64,000 bases of DNA from Ga0077527 sp038316355 (lineage in GTDB: Bacteria; Pseudomonadota; Gammaproteobacteria; Burkholderiales; SG8-41). The stretch lies in contig JBBQAO010000001.1 of assembly GCA_038316355.1 (NCBI GenBank), forward strand, positions 62,001 through 126,000. The letters are read 5' to 3'. A program made the position numbers and the translations under genes. Shown here piece by piece: positions 45,891 through 54,302 of the stretch (positions are counted from its first letter, which is position 1; each line of letters starts with the position of its first letter). The notes under the pieces are model-generated. The model ran no database searches and was not told where the DNA came from. It saw only the letters and a list, made by a program, of their open reading frames with translations.

Positions 45891-46529
45891 ATGGCACCGG
45901 TAATCCTGCTCAATAAACCTTATGGCGTGATCTGTCAGTTCACGCCTTCGGGCAATCACCGGACGCTGAAAGATTTTGTGCCCATCGCCAACGTCTACCC
46001 GGCGGGGCGACTGGATACCGACAGCGAAGGGCTGGTCGTGCTGACCGGCGACGGGGAACTGCAGCACCTCATTACCGATCCCCGGCACAAGCTGGCGAAG
46101 ACCTATTTTGTCGAAGTCGAGGGCGCACCCACCGATGCAGCACTGGCACCGTTGCGGGCCGGCATCCAGCTAGGCGACTACCGCGCCCGGCCTGCGGAAG
46201 TCGCGCTGGTCGCGCCACCGGACTGGTTATGGCCGCGGGTGCCGCCGGTGCGGATCCGCCACACCATCCCCACGACGTGGCTGCAACTGACCATCCGCGA
46301 AGGCCGCAACCGCCAGGTTCGACGGATGACTGCTGCTGTCGGCTTCCCGACCCTGCGCTTGATCCGCCACAGTGTGGGCCCGTGGACGCTGGCAGGCATT
46401 ACCCCAGGGATCTGGAAAATCGCCGAATCGTCAATTTTGTGCGTCAACAGCTCAAATCCGGGAGCTACGAGACCTCATTTACCGCCAAAACGGCCACCTG
46501 CCCGGAGCTCCCGTCCACGGAAAAACTAA
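45891..46529 (+). CDS. RluE/RsuA-type pseudouridine synthase
   Basis: The 212-residue protein isomerises uridine in rRNA. The catalytic Asp is in GRLDTDSEGLVVLT near residue 43, and LLNKPYGVICQF at the N-terminus and IREGRNRQVRRMTAAVGFPT near residue 143 are family signatures. There is no N-terminal S4 domain, which resembles RluE more than RsuA or RluB, though the target site is not certain. The last 35 residues are a basic, Pro-rich tail. It is separate from aceB by a terminator. Confidence 0.88.
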   Translation: MAPVILLNKPYGVICQFTPSGNHRTLKDFVPIANVYPAGRLDTDSEGLVVLTGDGELQHLITDPRHKLAKTYFVEVEGAPTDAALAPLRAGIQLGDYRARPAEVALVAPPDWLWPRVPPVRIRHTIPTTWLQLTIREGRNRQVRRMTAAVGFPTLRLIRHSVGPWTLAGITPGIWKIAESSILCVNSSNPGATRPHLPPKRPPARSSRPRKN

Positions 46530-46670
46530 AACCTTTGTTTTATTGTGTTTTTATCGGGAAAACTTACATGGGACTGTCAACCGCTTCCAGTCCGGCCCGT
46601 TATTCGCGCTTGACCGGCTTTTCGGTCAAGGGCCACAAGGCCTGGTTGATCAACCACTATTGAGGAAATT

Positions 46671-46847
46671 ATGAACAAACTGTTTGCTGCCATCATCGCC
46701 GCCGCTTTCGCCACCGTTGCTGTTGCCCCGGCGTTCGCCGCTGATGCAAAAAAAGACGAAATGAAAAAAGAAGAAAAGAAAGACATGAAGAAAGAAGAAC
46801 CGAAAAAAGAAGTGAAGAAAGACGCGAAAAAAGACGAGAAGAAGTAA
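46671..46847 (+). CDS. Short secreted Lys/Glu-rich protein (58 residues)
   Basis: The frame encodes MNKLFAAIIAAAFATVAVAP, a clean signal peptide with cleavage at AFA-AD, then a mature part made almost wholly of Lys, Glu and Asp. A GAGG ribosome site precedes the ATG and a strong terminator follows at 46863-46894. The mature part is likely disordered. It shares its signal region style with the next short gene. Function is not known. Confidence 0.75.
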   Translation: MNKLFAAIIAAAFATVAVAPAFAADAKKDEMKKEEKKDMKKEEPKKEVKKDAKKDEKK

Positions 46848-46862
46848 TCTTCTTGCTTTCCG

Positions 46863-46894
46863 AAAAGGCAGGGCTTGCGCCCTGCCTTTTTTTT
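46863..46894 (+). terminator. Rho-independent terminator after the 58-residue gene
   Basis: AAGGCAGGGC and GCCCTGCCTT pair around TTGC, followed by eight or more T. Confidence 0.9.
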
Positions 46895-47037
46895 GCTCCT
46901 GTCCCGGCAAAAAGAGCGTTCGCCCCCCTTGCCCGGGACGGTTGTCATTTATGAGTGTATGCGCTAATGTAGCAGCGCTCACCTAGAGCCCCCGGCCGGC
47001 AACCGGCCGGATTAGTCTAACCACCAAGGGAGGAAAC

Positions 47038-47184
47038 ATGAAGAAACTACTCGCAATTGCATTTGCCGCAATGTTCTCGGTCGTGTCCGTTGCTCCGGTG
47101 TTTGCAGCCGACAAAAAAGAAGCCGCAAAAGTGGACTGCAAGGACGCAAAAAACAAAGACCATAAAGACTGCAAAAAGAAATAA
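47038..47184 (+). CDS. Short secreted protein with two Cys (48 residues)
   Basis: A GGGAGG ribosome site precedes an ATG at 47038. The product starts MKKLLAIAFAAMFSVVSVAP with cleavage near FAA-D, then a mature part rich in Lys and Asp with two Cys (VDCKDAKNKDHKDCKKK), separated by 10 residues. A terminator follows at 47215. It looks like a sister of the preceding short gene, plus the Cys pair and a His that could bind metal. Function is not known. Confidence 0.75.
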   Translation: MKKLLAIAFAAMFSVVSVAPVFAADKKEAAKVDCKDAKNKDHKDCKKK

Positions 47185-47214
47185 GAAAAAAAGCAGTAAT
47201 TTCCAGCGTCATTG

Positions 47215-47250
47215 GAAAGGCGGGGCTTGTGCCCTGCCTTTTCTTTTTTT
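47215..47250 (+). terminator. Rho-independent terminator after the 48-residue gene
   Basis: AAAGGCGGGGC and GCCCTGCCTTTT form a stem around TTGT with a T-rich tail (TTTTCTTTTTTT). Confidence 0.85.
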
Positions 47251-47282
47251 GAGGCGCAAGCCGCTGGCGATAAAATACCGCC

Positions 47283-47744
47283 ATGAACGACAAAACCAGC
47301 CAGTGGAAACCCAACGTCACCGTCGCTGCCGTCGTTGAGCGTGACGGCGCCTTCCTGCTGGTCGAGGAACAGACCACCGACGGCATCCTCTACAACCAGC
47401 CGGCCGGACACCTCGAAGCCGGTGAATCCCTGCTCGATGCCGTGGTCCGCGAAACCCTGGAAGAATCGGCCTGGCGCTTCACGCCAACCGCGCTGGTGGG
47501 GGTCTACCAGTACCATCAGGCGTCGTCCGGCATTACTTACCTGCGCTTCGCCTTCACCGGGGAGCTTGCAGACCATGAAGCCGGTCGGAAACTCGACACC
47601 GGCATTCTGCGCGCATTGTGGATGCCCGCAGCCGACATCCGCGCCAACCGCACAAAACATCGCAACCCGCTGCTGATCCAGTGCATCGACGATTACCTGG
47701 CCGGCCGGCGTTACCCGCTGGACCTGCTGCATCACTACAATTAA
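47283..47744 (+). CDS. nudJ: Nudix hydrolase, NudJ-like phosphatase
   Basis: The 153-residue protein has a Nudix box, GHLEAGESLLDAVVRETLEE, at about residues 40-59, with the catalytic RE..EE. NudJ-type enzymes hydrolyse thiamine pyrophosphate precursors and nucleoside di/triphosphates. It lies four bases before mnmA, the same order as in E. coli, which supports the symbol. Start: ATG 47283. It follows a short gene with its own terminator. Confidence 0.85.
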   Translation: MNDKTSQWKPNVTVAAVVERDGAFLLVEEQTTDGILYNQPAGHLEAGESLLDAVVRETLEESAWRFTPTALVGVYQYHQASSGITYLRFAFTGELADHEAGRKLDTGILRALWMPAADIRANRTKHRNPLLIQCIDDYLAGRRYPLDLLHHYN

Positions 47745-47748
47745 GACC

Positions 47749-48903
47749 ATGGCACGCAAACAGAAAATCGTAGTCGGCATGTCGGGCGGCGTTGATTCGT
47801 CGGTAGCCGCACTGCTGCTCAAGCAGCAGGGCCATGAAGTCGTCGGCCTGTTCATGAAAAACTGGGAAGACGATGACACCGACGAACACTGCACGTCGCG
47901 CCAGGACCTGATCGACGCCGTGGCCGTCGCCGACCGCATCGGCGTCGACATCGAAGCCGTCAATTTCAGCGCCGAGTACAAGGATCGCGTGTTCAGCGAA
48001 TTCCTCAGTGAATACCAGGCCGGCCGCACACCCAACCCGGACGTGCTGTGCAACGCCGAGATCAAGTTCAAGGCCTTTCTCGACCACGCGATGAACCTCG
48101 GCGCCGATCTCATCGCCACCGGTCACTACGCGCAGGTACGCGAGGTTGACGGACTGCACCAGCTGCTGAAAGCCGAGGACGGCAGCAAGGACCAGAGTTA
48201 TTTCCTCTACCGCCTCAACCAGCAGCAACTGGCAAAAACCTGGTTTCCGCTGGGCGGACTCTACAAACGCGACGTGCGCGAGATTGCGCGCCGCGAAGGC
48301 ATGCCCAACCACGACAAGAAAGATTCGACGGGCATCTGCTTCATCGGCGAACGGCCGTTCCGCGAATTCCTCAACCGTTACCTGCCGGCGAATCCCGGCG
48401 ACATCGTCACGCCCGAAGGCGCCAAAGTCGGCAAACACATGGGGCTGACCTTCTACACGCTGGGACAACGCCAGGGCCTCGGCATCGGCGGCACCCGCAA
48501 CGGTGACGGTGACGCCTGGTACGTCGCGCACAAGGACATGGAGAACAACCGGCTGGTGGTCGTGCAGGGGCACGATCACCAGCTGCTGCTCGCCGATCAG
48601 CTGACCGCCGTCAACCTGAACTGGATCAGCGGCGAAGCACCGCACACGCAGTGGGTGTACAGCGCCAAGACGCGTTACCGGCAAAAGGATGCCGCGTGTT
48701 CGCTGGCGTCAACGACGCCGGCGCAATGCGTGGTGGAGTTTGCCGAAAATCAATGGGCAGTGACGCCCGGGCAATCGGTGGTGATCTACGAAAGCCGCGT
48801 CTGCATCGGCGGCGGCATCATCCAGTCTGCGCGCCAGGCACAGACGGTATCCCTTGAAAAAGGCTGTCCGCCGGATACAGAACCATTTACCGGTAACGGT
48901 TAG
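47749..48903 (+). CDS. mnmA: tRNA 2-thiouridylase MnmA
   Basis: MnmA thiolates U34 of tRNA Lys, Glu and Gln. The 384-residue protein has the pyrophosphatase loop SGGVDSSVAAL near residue 10, the catalytic Cys in PDVLCNAEIKFKAF near residue 103, and the second Cys in DSTGICFIGERPF near residue 199. The central GDVRHDRRG-like part is seen as GGTRNGDGDAWYVAHKD. Length fits the family. It is coupled closely with nudJ. Confidence 0.96.
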   Translation: MARKQKIVVGMSGGVDSSVAALLLKQQGHEVVGLFMKNWEDDDTDEHCTSRQDLIDAVAVADRIGVDIEAVNFSAEYKDRVFSEFLSEYQAGRTPNPDVLCNAEIKFKAFLDHAMNLGADLIATGHYAQVREVDGLHQLLKAEDGSKDQSYFLYRLNQQQLAKTWFPLGGLYKRDVREIARREGMPNHDKKDSTGICFIGERPFREFLNRYLPANPGDIVTPEGAKVGKHMGLTFYTLGQRQGLGIGGTRNGDGDAWYVAHKDMENNRLVVVQGHDHQLLLADQLTAVNLNWISGEAPHTQWVYSAKTRYRQKDAACSLASTTPAQCVVEFAENQWAVTPGQSVVIYESRVCIGGGIIQSARQAQTVSLEKGCPPDTEPFTGNG

Positions 48904-48970
48904 ACGCCGCAGGCAGAATGCAACGCAGGGGCTCCGTTCATCACTCATCACTCTGCATTCACACTGCCCG

Positions 48971-49573
48971 TCAAGCCGTCTCCCTGAACGACTGGCGCTG
49001 CGCGAGTTTTTCGGCGAGCCGCGCCAGATTTGGATGATTGCGGCGCCACGGCAGATCCGGCAAGCGCAGTTCCAGCCATGCCAGGCAACAGCCGACGGCA
49101 ATGTCGGCCAAAGTGAAAAAATCGCCGTTGCACCAGGCTTTAGCCGCCAGATCGTCGGCCATCATCTGCAACGCGCGCTCCACCTTGCCCTGCTGGCGCG
49201 CAATCCACTCCGGCGACTGTTGAGTCACCGGCCGGCGTTTCTCCACGAGCACCGCCACCGCAGCATCGGTACAACCGTCAGCCAGCGCTTCCCAGCGCCG
49301 CGCCTGGATGCGTGGCCGTTTTTCCTCCGGAATCAACCGGTTGCCCGGACTCGCGCTGTCGAGGTATTCGACAATCACCCGTGAATCAAACAGTGTTGTC
49401 TCGTCGTCAAGCACCAGCACCGGGATTTTGCCCAGCGGATTGTATTGAGTGACGGCACTGTTGTCGGTGTTCGGCGCATCGATCACGAACTCGCATTCCA
49501 TGCGTTTCTCGGCGAGAACTACGCGCACCTTGCGGGTGTAGGGGCTGGTGGCAGTCCCGATCAGCTTCATCAT
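48971..49573 (-). CDS. Glutathione S-transferase family protein
   Basis: The 200-residue protein has the thioredoxin-like N-domain MMKLIGTATSPYTRKVRVVL with the likely catalytic Ser/Thr in TSPYTRKV, the cis-Pro segment NPLGKIPVLVLDD and LFDSRVIVEYLDS, then an all-helical C-domain with DLAAKAWCNGDFFTLADIAV. Several betaproteobacterial GSTs begin this way, and the substrate is not known. It is divergent from the Sec-glutaredoxin gene, with 138 bases between them. Confidence 0.9.
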   Translation of the reverse strand: MMKLIGTATSPYTRKVRVVLAEKRMECEFVIDAPNTDNSAVTQYNPLGKIPVLVLDDETTLFDSRVIVEYLDSASPGNRLIPEEKRPRIQARRWEALADGCTDAAVAVLVEKRRPVTQQSPEWIARQQGKVERALQMMADDLAAKAWCNGDFFTLADIAVGCCLAWLELRLPDLPWRRNHPNLARLAEKLAQRQSFRETA

Positions 49574-49647
49574 ATGGATTGTTTGCGGCGTTAATGCCGG
49601 GTAAAAAGCGGCGGGATAAAAGCGGGCGGATTATAGCATCGTGAACC

Positions 49648-49676
49648 TTGACGTCCGGCGTCACCAGCCGTAGTCT
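49648..49676 (+). promoter_or_regulatory. Candidate promoter of the Sec-glutaredoxin gene
   Basis: TTGACG (49648-49653) is followed after 17 bases by a weak -10, TAGTCT. The start codon is 36 bases further on. Support is moderate because the -10 box is poor. Confidence 0.3.
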
Positions 49677-49711
49677 TGCCGCTCTCATTCACGCCTCAGG
49701 AAAGGTCGCAC

Positions 49712-50482
49712 ATGGGCGCCAACGAACAGTTCATCCTCTTCACCCAGCCTGGGTGAAGCAGCTGTCTCCGGGCGAAAGAGTTTCTTTCGCGCAAAAAAAT
49801 CGATTTTGTCGCCATCGACGTACTGAACGACCCGCAGGGCCTTGAACGCCTGCTCAAGTTCGGCGTGCGCAACGTCCCCGTCGTCGCCAAAGGTGACCAG
49901 TTCGTTTTCGGCCAGAACCTGGAAGACGTCGCAGAGTTTGTCGGCCTGCAGGGCACCGGCCACAAACCGCTGCCGCCGGAAGAACTGATCAAGCGCTGGG
50001 TCATCGTGCTGCGCGCCGCACAGCGCTTCATGCGCCAGCTCCCTGACGAAAAACTCGCCGAGCGGGTGATCCCCAACCGGGATCGCACCATCCGTTTGAT
50101 GTGCCACCACGTGTTTCGCATCGGCGAAGCCTTCCTCGAAGCCGTTGAAGGCGGCGTCGAATACGCGGTGCAACTCGCCAACGTCCCGCCCAAGGACGGC
50201 ACTTTCATGACCGGTGACGAAATCGCGCGTTACGGCGATACCATCATCGCGCGCCTGGAGAGCTGGTGGCTGAAGCTGGAAGACAAATCCTGCGAGCAGA
50301 AAATCAAAACGTTCTTCGGCATGCAGCCGATTCACATGCTCTACGAACGTTCGACCTGGCACAGCGCGCAACACGCCCGGCAACTCACAGCGGTACTGGA
50401 AGGTCTCGGTATCGAACCCAATCAGCGCATGAAGCCGGAACAGCTCGCCGGATTACCACTGCCTGAGAGGCTTTGGGAATAA
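49712..50482 (+). CDS. Glutaredoxin-DinB fusion selenoprotein with in-frame UGA (Sec)
   Basis: From ATG 49712 (ribosome site AGGAAAGG) one frame continues to 50482 with a single TGA at 49754-49756. Read as Sec, residue 15, it gives LFTQPG-U-SSC-LRAKEFLSRK, a UxxC redox motif where glutaredoxins have CxxC. The rest of the glutaredoxin-like domain follows, with KKIDFVAIDVLN and FGVRNVPVVAKGDQF. Residues about 90-256 form a DinB-like helical domain with candidate metal His (MCHHVFRIGEAF, WHSAQHARQL). The total is 256 residues. An 8-bp hairpin lies 16-34 bases after the UGA. Gene callers would start at an internal GTG at about 49865 and lose the active site. Function: probable thiol/selenol oxidoreductase with an unknown metal-domain role. 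Confidence 0.9.
49772..49790 (+). promoter_or_regulatory. Bacterial SECIS-like hairpin in the glutaredoxin gene
   Basis: GCGAAAGA pairs perfectly with TCTTTCGC around the loop GTT. The loop begins 23 bases after the UGA and starts with G. This is the strongest of the three hairpins. Confidence 0.75.
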
Positions 50483-50520
50483 TACTTTAAAATCAATGGC
50501 TTACTGAATTACTTATCAAT

Positions 50521-50552
50521 AACGCCGGCATTCCACGATGCCGGCGTTTTTT
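50521..50552 (+). terminator. Rho-independent terminator after the Sec-glutaredoxin gene
   Basis: AACGCCGGCAT and ATGCCGGCGTT pair perfectly around TCCACG, followed by TTTT. Confidence 0.9.
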
Positions 50553-50672
50553 CATGTCCCCAGCGATGTCCTCGACACGGCACGAAACACTGCAGCGCCC
50601 AGCCCCGCTGATTGACGTTCGCTTTGTGATGCAGGGATACTCGACCGGAACAAAATTTTTCGCCAATACTTG

Positions 50673-51971
50673 ATGAAAATGACAAACGCAAAACCACTGC
50701 ATCAATTCACCGCCACCGAAATCGTTCAGGCCATCGCTGCGGGAAAAATCACCGCTGTCGCCGTGGCGGAGTCCTGCCTCGAATACATTGCCGCACGCGA
50801 ACCGCAAGTTCAGGCCTGGCATTACCTGAATCCCGACCTTGTGCTCGCGCAGGCACGCGCGCTGGACAAACGTGGCAGTGTCGGAACGCTGCAGGGCGTA
50901 CCGGTCGCGATCAAGGACATCATCGACACCGACGACATGCCGACCGAATACGGCACCCCCATCCACAAAGGACACCGGCCGCGCATCGACGCCGCCTGCG
51001 TCGCGCTGACACGCCGCGCCGGCGGGCTGATCATGGGCAAAACCGTGACTACCGAGTTCGCCAACCGTTATCCCGGCAAAACCATGCATCCGATGGACCC
51101 GCGGCGCACTCCGGGCGGCTCCTCCAGCGGATCGGCCGCTGCCGTCGGCGACAGCATGGTGCCGCTCGGCGTGGGCACGCAGACCACGGCATCCACCATC
51201 CGCCCGGCAGCATTCTGCGGCTGTGTCGGTTACCGGCCAACCTGGGGCGACCTGCGCTGCGCCGGCGTGATGGAAGCCGCGGGATCGCTGGATACGCTGG
51301 GCCTGATCGCACGCTCAGTTGAAGATATCGCGCTGTACCGCAACGCGCTGCTCGGCGTAGCACCCGAAGCCCTGCCCGCGGACAGCGGCGCCGCACCGCG
51401 CATCGGCTTTTGCCGCACCCACATCTGGGACCAATGCGAAGCGGATACGCAGCGGCAAATCGAGGCCTGTGCGACAAAACTGGCCAGGGCCGGTGCAAAA
51501 GTCACTGACGTATCGCTGCCGGAAGAATTTTCACGCATCGAAGAAGCACATCGCTGGATATCGAGTTTCGAGTTTGCGCGCAACCGCGCCTGGGAAATCG
51601 ACCACCACTGGGACATGATCAGCGAGACCCTGCGCGACAACCGGATCAGGGACGGACTGTCGTGCAGCTACGAAACCTACCGCGATGCGCGGGCTTTTGC
51701 CGAACGCTGCCGACTGATGCTGGATGATGCATTCGCAGACTACGACGTGCTGCTGACGCCATGCGTTGCAGGTGAAGCCCCGATCGGGTTGAATTCGACC
51801 GGCAACGCATCGTTCTGCGCGATCTGGACCAGCATGCATGTGCCGGCCGTCACCCTGCCGTTGTTCAAGGGCCCCAACGGTCTGCCGGTGGGGGTACAAC
51901 TGATCGGCAAACGCAACAATGACCGCAAGGTATTTGCAGCGGCGCGCTGGGTGCAACGCGCCTTCGCTTGA
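50673..51971 (+). CDS. Amidase signature family protein
   Basis: The amidase-signature fold has a catalytic Lys in GVPVAIKDIIDT, near residue 85, and Ser residues in GGSSSGSAAAVGDS and the downstream GTQTTASTIRPAAF. Full length is about 432 residues. The substrate (amide, indole acetamide, hydantoin-type or other) cannot be read from the sequence. Start ATG 50673 is used, with a TTG three bases earlier and an ATG at 50679 as alternatives. It is followed by two Bug-type receptors on the opposite strand, so a role in using an imported amide is possible. Confidence 0.87.
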   Translation: MKMTNAKPLHQFTATEIVQAIAAGKITAVAVAESCLEYIAAREPQVQAWHYLNPDLVLAQARALDKRGSVGTLQGVPVAIKDIIDTDDMPTEYGTPIHKGHRPRIDAACVALTRRAGGLIMGKTVTTEFANRYPGKTMHPMDPRRTPGGSSSGSAAAVGDSMVPLGVGTQTTASTIRPAAFCGCVGYRPTWGDLRCAGVMEAAGSLDTLGLIARSVEDIALYRNALLGVAPEALPADSGAAPRIGFCRTHIWDQCEADTQRQIEACATKLARAGAKVTDVSLPEEFSRIEEAHRWISSFEFARNRAWEIDHHWDMISETLRDNRIRDGLSCSYETYRDARAFAERCRLMLDDAFADYDVLLTPCVAGEAPIGLNSTGNASFCAIWTSMHVPAVTLPLFKGPNGLPVGVQLIGKRNNDRKVFAAARWVQRAFA

Positions 51972-51980
51972 TTGCCGGGC

Positions 51981-52946
51981 TCAATCACCCTTGATATTCG
52001 CGTCCTTGATCACCTTGCCCCACTTGGCGGTCTCGGCGCGGATGTAAACACCAAAAGCCTCCGGGGTACTGGCGGTCGCAATGATGCCCGCATCCATCAG
52101 GCGTTTTTTCACATCCGGTGCAGCCAGCGCCTTCGCGGTTTCGCTGCTGACCCGCGCGATGATGTCCCTGGCGGTGCCCGTTGGCGCAAACAGTCCATAC
52201 CAGTTGTTCACTTCAAAACCCTTGAGCCCCGCTTCGGACATGGTCGGCAACTCCGCCAAACCCTCGAAGCGTTTGGTGCCGGTGACCGCCAGCGCCCGGA
52301 CCCTGCCGGATTCGATCGCGCCCGTCGCCGTGGACAAGGTCGAAAACACCAGCTGCACATTGCCCGACATCAGATCCACCATCGCCGGCGCACCACCCTT
52401 GTACGGGATATGCGCCATCTTGACCTTGACCATGGCGTTAAACAGCTCGCCGGCCAGATGATCTGCGGCACCTGAGCCCGATGATCCGTAGTTGAGATCG
52501 GTGGGACGTGCCTTGGCAATCACGATCAGTTCTTTGACCGATCTGGCCGGCAGTGACGGATGCACCACCAGCACATTCACCGCCACTGCCGCCTGTGAAA
52601 TTGGCGCCAGATCCTTCAGCGGGTCGTACGGCATTTTGCTCAACAGGCTGGGATTGATCGCAATGGGACCGATGGTGCCCATCACCAGCGTATAACCGTC
52701 GGGCGGTGATTTCGCTGCCATTTCAACACCCACCATGCCGCCGGCACCGCCGCGATTGTCGACAATCACCTGCTGCCCCAGCGATACCGAGAGTTTTTGT
52801 GCAACGGCGCGCGACGTGATGTCCGCGCCACCCCCCGGCGCAAACGGGCTGATCAGCCGCACCGTGCGGGTAGGCCAGGTCTGTGCCGCGGCAGTTCCGC
52901 TAATCACCAACATCGCAGCAGCCAATACCATCACCCAGTTCTTCAT
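51981..52946 (-). CDS. Bug/TctC-family periplasmic solute-binding protein
   Basis: The 321-residue protein has a signal peptide (MKNWVMVLAAAMLVISGTAA) and the Bug pattern: RLISPFAPGGGADITSRAVA, VDNRGGAGGMVGVEMAAK, GYTLVMGTIGPIAINP and LAVTGTKRFEGLAELPTM. Such receptors, abundant in Burkholderiales, bind carboxylic or small organic molecules for tripartite transporters, often without genetic partners. No membrane partner is present. It is convergent with the amidase gene. Confidence 0.9.
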   Translation of the reverse strand: MKNWVMVLAAAMLVISGTAAAQTWPTRTVRLISPFAPGGGADITSRAVAQKLSVSLGQQVIVDNRGGAGGMVGVEMAAKSPPDGYTLVMGTIGPIAINPSLLSKMPYDPLKDLAPISQAAVAVNVLVVHPSLPARSVKELIVIAKARPTDLNYGSSGSGAADHLAGELFNAMVKVKMAHIPYKGGAPAMVDLMSGNVQLVFSTLSTATGAIESGRVRALAVTGTKRFEGLAELPTMSEAGLKGFEVNNWYGLFAPTGTARDIIARVSSETAKALAAPDVKKRLMDAGIIATASTPEAFGVYIRAETAKWGKVIKDANIKGD

Positions 52947-53128
52947 TGCACCCGCTCCTGTTTATGAATCGTTTTAGTCATGGACAAACTCGAAAACCAC
53001 ACAGAAAAGGAAAGTGCAAGAAACATGCCATTGCCACCACACCGGGCGGGCTGATGTATGGCTACGACAACATCGCCCACGCGCCTCAAAATAGCGCACC
53101 GCGCACCACAATCCGGCATGCGCCGGTA

Positions 53129-54100
53129 TTACTGCGGCTTGATGCCCGCCGCCTTGACGATCCGGCCGTAGAGCGCGAGATCATTTTTGATGACCTGGGC
53201 AAACTCTTCCGGTGTGTTGCCAACCAGTTCATTGCCGCCCTGCGTCGCCAGCCGGTCGATGACATCGGGCATTTTCAGCGCTTTCACGACTTCGCGGTTG
53301 AGGCGCTCGATGATCGGCCGCGGCGTGCCCGCCGGCGCCACCACCGCCTGCCATTGCGTCAGCGCAAAATCCTTGAGCCCGAGTTCCTGCAGCGTCGGCA
53401 CATCCGGAAACGCCGAAGCACGTTTCGCTCCGGTGACACCGATCGCGCGCAATTTGCCGCCGCGCACCTGCGGCACCGCGGTAATCACGGTGTCAAACAT
53501 ATAGCTGATCTGCCCGCCGAGCAACGCCGACAGTGCCAGCGCGCTGCCGGTATACGGCACATGGATCGATTTCGTATGGGTCATCAGGCTGAACAATTCG
53601 CCCGACAGATGGTTGCCGCCACCGACACCGGTTGAACCATAGGTCATCTGCCCCGGTTTCGATTGCAGCAGTTTGATAAAGTCAGGCAGCGATTTCACCG
53701 GGGCCGCGGGCGGCACCACCAGCACGTACATGTAGGACGTGCCTTGCGTGATCGGTGCAAAATCGCGGAGCGTGTCGTACGGCAGTTTTTGGTAGAGGTG
53801 CGGATTGACGGTCATCGGTCCGCTGTTGCCCATCAGCAGCGTGTAGCCGTCGGCGGGGGCTTTGGCCACCAGGTCGGTACCGATACCGCCGTTGGCGCCG
53901 CCGCGGTTATCGACCACCACCGTCTGGCCCAGCACCTCGGTCAGTTTCTGGCCGATGGTGCGCGTGAAAATGTCGCCCGCCCCGCCCGGCGCATAAGGGC
54001 AGATGAAGCGGATCGGCCGGGCCGGATAAGCGGTTTCGGCGGCGTACGCCGAGCCGGGTGCGCCCAGCGCCAGCAGCACCATGGTTATGGGTAACAACAT
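53129..54100 (-). CDS. Bug/TctC-family periplasmic solute-binding protein, second copy
   Basis: The 323-residue protein has a signal peptide (ending near GSAYAAET) and the same framework: RFICPYAPGGAGDIFTRTIG, VVDNRGGANGGIGTDLVAK, GYTLLMGNSGPMTVNP and GVTGAKRASAFPDVPTL. It is a paralogue of the preceding gene, 182 bases away, with no close nucleotide repeat visible. The ligand is unknown. It lies divergent from selA. Confidence 0.9.
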   Translation of the reverse strand: MLLPITMVLLALGAPGSAYAAETAYPARPIRFICPYAPGGAGDIFTRTIGQKLTEVLGQTVVVDNRGGANGGIGTDLVAKAPADGYTLLMGNSGPMTVNPHLYQKLPYDTLRDFAPITQGTSYMYVLVVPPAAPVKSLPDFIKLLQSKPGQMTYGSTGVGGGNHLSGELFSLMTHTKSIHVPYTGSALALSALLGGQISYMFDTVITAVPQVRGGKLRAIGVTGAKRASAFPDVPTLQELGLKDFALTQWQAVVAPAGTPRPIIERLNREVVKALKMPDVIDRLATQGGNELVGNTPEEFAQVIKNDLALYGRIVKAAGIKPQ

Positions 54101-54302
54101 TGCAGCCCTCTCATTGCAGCCCCCCTCATTGCAGCCCCCTTGGACGGTTACCGTGCGACGGTTAATTTACATGCTGCAGTGCATGCGCGGCCAGAATAGC
54201 ACGCGCCCGCACAGTTACGATAAACTGCGGCTTCCCCTTTTCCCCCGGCCCCCAGGATCTTCCGCGCATGAACCTCGCCCGCCGCCAGATGGCCCCGCCG
54301 CC

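Noticed and set aside
49648..49845. Short plus-strand frame upstream of the glutaredoxin gene
   Set aside because: It overlaps the Sec-glutaredoxin gene in another phase and shows no conserved text. The in-frame UGA reading explains the region better.
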